Source: Clostridia bacterium
GTDB lineage: Bacteria > Bacillota_A > Clostridia > Peptostreptococcales > Anaerovoracaceae
NCBI GenBank assembly: GCA_024403175.1
Contig: JAKSSI010000034.1
Span: forward strand, 1-10,205
DNA length: 10,205 nucleotides
Reading direction: 5' to 3'
In this document: positions 5,832 through 10,205 of the stretch, in pieces
Numbering within the stretch: the stretch's first letter is position 1
Layout of the letters: each line of letters starts with the position of its first letter
The notes under the pieces: model-generated
What the model was told of the DNA's origin: nothing
The model's database searches: none
The model's input: only the letters and a program-made list of their open reading frames with translations
Translations under genes and position numbers: made by a program

Positions 5832-6910
5832 TACTTAATCTCCAAAATATAGATACCATCTGAAATGTACTGAACTGTATTACCAATACCAAGTGAACTT
5901 AATACTTCAGAATCGGAATTGATAACGTAATCGGCTTTAATACCGTCAATGCTTAGAGTTACTTTTGTATATTCCTTTATGCCAGGTGTATTCATCTTTA
6001 CAAGTTCATCTATTACCGCAGTTTTTACAAAAGGCTTTGTCTGAACAAGAACAGTCTTTGTGTTTTCGCCAGCAAGATAAAGGCTTATGCTTAAATTTTT
6101 ACCTGCAAGCTTTTCTATTTCAGAGAAGTTTACAGGGTTTCCATCAAGAAGAATAACAGCATCTTCTGCAATTTGAAGAAGCTTTCCGTTCATTAAAAAG
6201 CTTCTATTCTTTGCATTCATTTCTTCAGGCGAGCCTGTTTCAAATGCAAAAGGATTGAGTTCAATCTTCTTGTTTGCTGCAGTGTTTTCGTTGTAAATCT
6301 TTACAGCTACTCCGGCAGCCTGAGCTCTGTCCATGCCAAGATTTGGATTAAACATTCCGTCGCCGCCTTCCATAATGGAATATCTGTAAAGCGAATCTAC
6401 ATAGGCATAATATGCTGGGTCGATATCGGCTTTATCGTTAAATGGAATAGTATGAAGACCAAAAGTTTTGTAACCCATAGTATTTACTATCCATCTTGCC
6501 ATCATTTGACGAGTAAGAACCGATGAACCACCACTTACACCATTTACAGGAGCCTGAAAATCTGTAAGCTTCCAGAATCCATTTTCAAAACCGTAAGCAA
6601 GTTTTCCGCCGGCCCAGTCTGCGATTTGCGCTTGATTTAGAACTATGGCACTGCCAGATGCACTCTCTTCAAACGCCTCATTTTCAATTGGATTTGTTCT
6701 TGTAAGCACGTTAATTAAAAGGTATGCAACCTCTTGCTTACTGATAGTGGCATCAGGATTAAATAGCTTAGGTGTTACACCAGAAACAATACCAAGTTCT
6801 TGAGCCTTATTTACAAAATTATAAGCCCAATGATTTTTAGGAACATCCGTAAAGGCGGTAAGCATTGCTACCGCCATTACGACTGCTAATATTTTTACTA
6901 ATTTCTTCAT
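5831..6910 (-). CDS. Exported SLH-domain protein with unrecognised C-terminal half
   Basis: The 359 residues begin with a signal peptide: MKKLVK, a hydrophobic core, and probable cleavage near residue 19 (LTA/F). Three S-layer homology repeats follow. SLH1 (20-70) has FTDVPKNHWA and the LGIVSG and FNPDATIS signatures, SLH2 (about 92-145) is degenerate, and SLH3 (157-207) has FNPNLGMDRAQ. The usual TRAE pocket motif reads SKQE, TRQM and DRAQ, so binding to a secondary cell-wall polymer may be weakened or altered. Residues 208-359 carry alternating short hydrophobic strands (for example EDAVILLDGNPV) and match no family that I recognise. It is probably a surface or wall-bound protein. The ATG is 6 nt after the LCP stop and lacks a clear Shine-Dalgarno. 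Its last codons overlap rho. Adjacency to an LCP transferase suggests that it binds the polymer this enzyme attaches; that is inference. Confidence 0.88.
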   Translation of the reverse strand: MKKLVKILAVVMAVAMLTAFTDVPKNHWAYNFVNKAQELGIVSGVTPKLFNPDATISKQEVAYLLINVLTRTNPIENEAFEESASGSAIVLNQAQIADWAGGKLAYGFENGFWKLTDFQAPVNGVSGGSSVLTRQMMARWIVNTMGYKTFGLHTIPFNDKADIDPAYYAYVDSLYRYSIMEGGDGMFNPNLGMDRAQAAGVAVKIYNENTAANKKIELNPFAFETGSPEEMNAKNRSFLMNGKLLQIAEDAVILLDGNPVNFSEIEKLAGKNLSISLYLAGENTKTVLVQTKPFVKTAVIDELVKMNTPGIKEYTKVTLSIDGIKADYVINSDSEVLSSLGIGNTVQYISDGIYILEIK

Positions 6911-6916
6911 CTTTGA

Positions 6917-7918
6917 TTATTGCGCTGAAACCGCGCCGCTAGAAGTGATTTCTTCCGTTTCCGGATTTAAGATGCCCTGGAGCATTTCGAATACTTTAGA
7001 ATCGTCAGGCATCCAGAAAGAGAGATTATGAAGCATTGCATCATAACCTGGAAGCCTATTGGTTGTAACTGAATCAACGGAAAGTCCGTTTAATGCCTTT
7101 GTAGCAAGCTGTGCTACAGCAGCATAAGTAATGTCCGACTGAACATTTTGAAGTGCAACTTTTGCAACTTCAGTAATATTTGACGCCTTAAGACACTTTG
7201 CAAGAACCAGCTTTACAAATTCCTGTTGTGCCTGAATTCGTCCGAGATCTCCGTTGAAATAGCTCTTGTAGCCCGGATTTCCGTGTCTAAAACGAAGATA
7301 TTGTTCTACATTCTTGGAAGTAATCAGCTGTTTACCCGCCTTGATGTCGATATGAAGCTCAGGAACCGCTGTTGGGTCGTCGTACTTCATATGGAATGGT
7401 ACATCAACTTCAACGCCTCCAATTACATCCATTACTTTACGAATATCATCGTATTCAACTATTGCATAATAGTGAATTGGCATTCCGTAAAGCAAATCAG
7501 AACAAGCCTTCGCAACGCCTGTTACATTTTCAGTTCTATAGACAGAATTTACTTTGTTATAGGCATAGTTGGAATAACCATCACGAGCATAGAAAGTATC
7601 TCTTGGAATGGAAATGATATCTATGGTCTGCTTTTCAGTTTCATAGGACGCAATCATAATTGTGTCGGTGTTCTTATCAGCAAGACCCATAAGGAGGAAG
7701 TTTATTCTATTTTTGTTGGTGTATTCCCTATAGAACGGACTTGATGTATCAACAAGACTCTGCTGTTCGTCGGGATTTAAAATTTCCCCACCATGCTCAA
7801 AAATAGTTTCTTCGGCCTTTTCCCCGATAAATACTCTTAGTCCGGTCATAGCAACAAGTGCAATAACAAAAGCTAAAGCGAAGCATGTTATAGTTTTTTT
7901 GTCGAATTTAATACTCAT
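6917..7918 (-). CDS. LCP (LytR-CpsA-Psr) family glycopolymer transferase
   Basis: LCP enzymes move polyprenyl-pyrophosphate-linked wall polymers onto peptidoglycan at the outer face of the membrane. Here a short basic N-terminus and one membrane anchor (about 9-31) precede an extracellular LCP domain (about 70-260). Visible motifs are NFLLMG (73-78), Asp81 and Asp85 around a shortened loop, SIPRDT (103-108), LRFRH (208-212, supplying Arg209 and Arg211), and a GDLGR...QQ motif. The family's usual Arg before the second Asp is Asn83 here. The tail from about 270 onward is less typical. The chosen ATG gives 333 residues and follows the dehydratase stop after one base (TAATATG); another in-frame ATG at 7942 would add 8 residues and overlap it by 23 nt. 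Neither has a good Shine-Dalgarno. Family assignment is secure; the particular polymer is unknown. Confidence 0.92.
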   Translation of the reverse strand: MSIKFDKKTITCFALAFVIALVAMTGLRVFIGEKAEETIFEHGGEILNPDEQQSLVDTSSPFYREYTNKNRINFLLMGLADKNTDTIMIASYETEKQTIDIISIPRDTFYARDGYSNYAYNKVNSVYRTENVTGVAKACSDLLYGMPIHYYAIVEYDDIRKVMDVIGGVEVDVPFHMKYDDPTAVPELHIDIKAGKQLITSKNVEQYLRFRHGNPGYKSYFNGDLGRIQAQQEFVKLVLAKCLKASNITEVAKVALQNVQSDITYAAVAQLATKALNGLSVDSVTTNRLPGYDAMLHNLSFWMPDDSKVFEMLQGILNPETEEITSSGAVSAQ

Positions 7919-7919
7919 A

Positions 7920-9824
7920 TTATTCGTTTGGTGTTTCAACATAATTTGGAACCATTATGCGAATCCAATCTCTAACCTCTTCATCTGTGATATTTCTCAT
8001 ACCATAAATTGTCTTTTCAAATGCAACATCATCCTTTAAGAGCTCTGTAAGAGCTGGTGTAATTGAAATTGGATGACCAATGAAAATCTTGTTATGAGCT
8101 GTGTGGCTGATACCCTCTTCAGAAAGTAACAGTTCTTCGTATAATTTTTCCCCTGGACGAAGGCCTGTTACAACAATGTCTATATCCTCATATGGAGTAA
8201 ATCCAGAGAGTCTGATAAGGTTTTCTGCAAGATTCATAATCTTTACAGGTTCGCCCATATCGAGAATAAAGATTTCTCCACCATTTGCCATAGCGCCTGC
8301 CTGAATAACAAGCTGTACAGCTTCAGGAATAGTCATAAAGTATCTTGTAATTTCAGGATGTGTAACAGTTACTGGGCCACCTTCAGCAATTTGTCTTCTG
8401 AAAGTAGGAATAACAGAACCGTTACTACCTAAAACATTACCGAATCTAACAGCTGTAAAACGAGTTGTCTTGGATGTAGCAGCTTTATTTTGCATAAGCA
8501 TTTCACAAATACGCTTTGATGCACCCATTACAGATGTTGGGTTTACAGCCTTATCTGTTGAGATAAGAACGAACTTATCGGCAACATACTTTTCAGCCAT
8601 ATCAATACAGTTCTTTGTACCAAGAACATTGTTGATAATAGCTTCGCGTGGGTCGTGCTCCATAAGAGGAACATGCTTGTGTGCTGCAGCATGGAATACT
8701 ACATGAGGCTTGTACTGCTTAAAGAGGGCTTCTACTCTTGCTCTTTCGCGAACAGAACCGATGTTCACATCTATTTCAAGCTGAGGGAACTTCTTACGCA
8801 TTTCGTTCTGAAGTTCGAAAGTTGTATTTTCGTAAATATCGAAAAGAATAAGTCTTCTTGGCTTAAATTTGGCAACCTGACGGCAAAGTTCAGAACCGAT
8901 AGATCCGCCGGCACCTGTTACGAGAACGATTTTATCTTCAATGTAAGAGCTGATTTCTTTAAGATCTACTGTAACTGTTTCTCTTCCAAGAAGGTCTTCA
9001 ATATCAACGTCTCTTAAGGACTTAATGCTTACTTTTTCGTTGATTAAATCTATAAGGGACGGCATAGTCTTAATCTTACACTTTGTCTTGTGGCAAATTT
9101 CAATAATGCCTGAAATTTCTTTCTTAGTTGCGGATGGAATCGCGATAATAATTTCATCTACAGCATACTTATCGGCAAGTGCAGGAATCATATTTCTATC
9201 GCCGCCGATTTTAACGCCTGCAATTTTTTGGCCAATCTTTTCCTTGTTATCATCAATAGCAATAACAACCTTCTGTTTTTGATCTCTGTGCATAGAGACT
9301 TCCTTAATCATTGCAGCACCTGCATCGCCGCAGCCAACAAGCATGATTCTCTTAACTCTATCAACGCCAGGGATAATATCAGCGCCAGGAGCCTCTAATC
9401 TGAAATTGAAATTTCCTGGAGATCTTAAATTTCTAAGCCATCTGTAAGCAAACCTAACTCCGCCAACAAATACTATATCGAGCATACCATCAACAAGATA
9501 AACACTTCTTGGAAGTGTATGCTGAGTAAAATTCAGATATGCAATGCAAGCCGCACAAGATATGAAACAAGTAATAGCAATTTTAACTATTTCTTCTGCG
9601 CTAGCATATTTCCAAAGAGTTCTGTAAAGGCCAGCAATAGCATAAATAGCGATTTTAATTATAGTAAGTGCAACAATACTGCTTAAAAATACTGATAACC
9701 AGTTTTCAAACAGTGATGAAGAAACACTAAACTCAAAACGAACGAGCAGCGCAAATATATACGCTACATTGACGAATATCGCATCTATTAAAACTAATGC
9801 TGCAATTTTTAACTTGCTAACCAT
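7920..9824 (-). CDS. Membrane nucleotide-sugar 4,6-dehydratase (CapD/PglF/WbpM type)
   Basis: The 634 residues match large membrane-bound UDP-N-acetylglucosamine 4,6-dehydratases, which make the 4-keto-6-deoxy sugar that leads to bacillosamine, QuiNAc, FucNAc and similar sugars for capsule, glycan or glycoprotein. Four membrane segments (about 5-30, 40-63, 77-98, 108-126) are followed by a first Rossmann domain with GCGDAG (164-169) and a catalytic extended-SDR domain with TGAGGSIG (303-310). The active site reads STDK (422-425) with Met433 and Lys437. Methionine in place of the SDR tyrosine is known for WbpM and PglF, so it is not a defect. ATG 9824 is chosen because AGGA (9834-9831) lies 6 nt upstream; a TTG at 9839 would add 5 residues and overlap the flippase gene. 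The gap to the flippase stop is one base. It likely supplies the sugar for the LCP-attached polymer. The exact substrate is inferred. Confidence 0.93.
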   Translation of the reverse strand: MVSKLKIAALVLIDAIFVNVAYIFALLVRFEFSVSSSLFENWLSVFLSSIVALTIIKIAIYAIAGLYRTLWKYASAEEIVKIAITCFISCAACIAYLNFTQHTLPRSVYLVDGMLDIVFVGGVRFAYRWLRNLRSPGNFNFRLEAPGADIIPGVDRVKRIMLVGCGDAGAAMIKEVSMHRDQKQKVVIAIDDNKEKIGQKIAGVKIGGDRNMIPALADKYAVDEIIIAIPSATKKEISGIIEICHKTKCKIKTMPSLIDLINEKVSIKSLRDVDIEDLLGRETVTVDLKEISSYIEDKIVLVTGAGGSIGSELCRQVAKFKPRRLILFDIYENTTFELQNEMRKKFPQLEIDVNIGSVRERARVEALFKQYKPHVVFHAAAHKHVPLMEHDPREAIINNVLGTKNCIDMAEKYVADKFVLISTDKAVNPTSVMGASKRICEMLMQNKAATSKTTRFTAVRFGNVLGSNGSVIPTFRRQIAEGGPVTVTHPEITRYFMTIPEAVQLVIQAGAMANGGEIFILDMGEPVKIMNLAENLIRLSGFTPYEDIDIVVTGLRPGEKLYEELLLSEEGISHTAHNKIFIGHPISITPALTELLKDDVAFEKTIYGMRNITDEEVRDWIRIMVPNYVETPNE

Positions 9825-9825
9825 A

Positions 9826-10205
9826 TTATTTCCTGCCAATTAAATCTGTTAATAATGAAAGTTCTTCAAATTTAAAGAAATAAAGAAATGCTAAATATAC
9901 AACCACTGCGATTATTACTGAAAGTCCTAAAAGAACCATTCTTGGCATCCAAATTGCAGCACCAACAAACACGAAGAATGCATAGGATAAGCAAACAGAG
10001 ATAATGGAGAAGAAAATAATCTTAACCAGTTTTCTCTTGGATTTAAGAAGAACAATCTCAGGGAATTTTTTGCCAAACATATAATATTCTAAAAATGCAG
10101 ATATTATTTGGCTGACACTGGTTGCAAGTGCAAGACCAGCATGAGCCATATATCTAACAAGAATAATATTCAATACAACGTTAAAGCATACACCTACAAT
10201 TGAGC
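9826..10205 (-). CDS. murJ: MurJ/MviN-like flippase, C-terminal part (cut by window edge)
   Basis: The frame runs without a stop to the right edge of the window, so the N-terminal part lies outside. About 125 codons are visible. They begin mid-helix with SIVGVCFN and continue as NIILVRYMAHAGLALATS, which is typical of the last third of MurJ-type (MVF family) lipid-linked precursor flippases. Three to four membrane segments can be drawn, with a basic loop KSKRK (at about 10036-10050). MurJ flips lipid II; related proteins flip other undecaprenyl-linked sugars. Next to a nucleotide-sugar dehydratase and an LCP transferase, a role in exporting a wall polymer or S-layer glycan precursor is equally possible. 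A TTG codon at 10173 lies within the conserved helix and is not a real start. Family is fairly sure; substrate is open. Confidence 0.82.
   Translation of the reverse strand, partial: SIVGVCFNVVLNIILVRYMAHAGLALATSVSQIISAFLEYYMFGKKFPEIVLLKSKRKLVKIIFFSIISVCLSYAFFVFVGAAIWMPRMVLLGLSVIIAVVVYLAFLYFFKFEELSLLTDLIGRK
9831..9834 (-). promoter_or_regulatory. Shine-Dalgarno deciding the dehydratase start
   Basis: AGGA on the minus strand lies 6 nt before ATG 9824, inside the last codons of the flippase gene. It supports the ATG over the upstream TTG at 9839. Confidence 0.55.

Noticed and set aside
7226..7744. Plus-strand open frame of 172 codons
   Set aside because: It lies wholly antisense to the LCP gene, whose motifs are clear. 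Its product has no family resemblance and no Shine-Dalgarno, and its composition is that of a shadow frame.
8520..8534. Dehydratase inactivated by Tyr to Met change
   Set aside because: Methionine at this position is the known state in the WbpM/PglF type of 4,6-dehydratase, and the TDK and downstream Lys are kept.
10171..10173. Short 115-codon membrane gene starting at TTG
   Set aside because: The frame stays open to the window edge, and the residues upstream continue the MurJ-like helix. It is a partial larger gene.

Overview
The window looks like chromosomal DNA of a low-GC member of the Bacillota, most likely Clostridia. The evidence is A/T-rich codon use, strong AAGGAGG ribosome-binding sites, a DUF1385 (YqhQ) protein, an LCP-family enzyme and an S-layer-homology (SLH) protein. 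This placement is inference; no rRNA gene is present. Nothing suggests phage, plasmid, insertion-sequence or CRISPR content. No stretch over 300 bases lacks a gene.

Minus strand, right to left (10205 to 2806): six complete genes and one partial gene form a very tight operon. The order is MurJ-like flippase C-terminus (cut by the window edge), membrane nucleotide-sugar 4,6-dehydratase (CapD/PglF/WbpM type), LCP glycopolymer transferase, SLH-domain exported protein, rho, yqhQ (DUF1385) and a TRIC/UPF0126 membrane protein. Every junction is between a 1-nt overlap and a 6-nt gap. The array ends at a hairpin at 2780-2800, which also terminates the convergent plus-strand gene. The first four genes form a plausible envelope module: make a modified sugar, flip it, attach the polymer to peptidoglycan, and bind a protein to that polymer.

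Plus strand (1285-2775): one gene encodes a uridine phosphorylase domain fused through a charged linker to a complete deoxyribose-phosphate aldolase. These are two non-consecutive steps of pyrimidine deoxynucleoside salvage. The gene lies opposite to its neighbours and splits the rho/yqhQ group from prmC/rpmE.

Minus strand, left part (1229 to 24): prmC (release-factor glutamine methyltransferase) and rpmE (ribosomal protein L31), each with its own candidate promoter, ending in an intrinsic terminator. The 55-bp gap between prmC and the fusion gene carries two interleaved divergent promoters, and the prmC transcript is predicted to be almost leaderless.

Most genes are recognisable housekeeping or envelope genes. 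The points most worth a second look are the phosphorylase-aldolase fusion, the interleaved promoters, the coupling of rho to an envelope operon, the SLH protein's unrecognised C-terminal half, and possible active-site variants in the LCP and YqhQ proteins.
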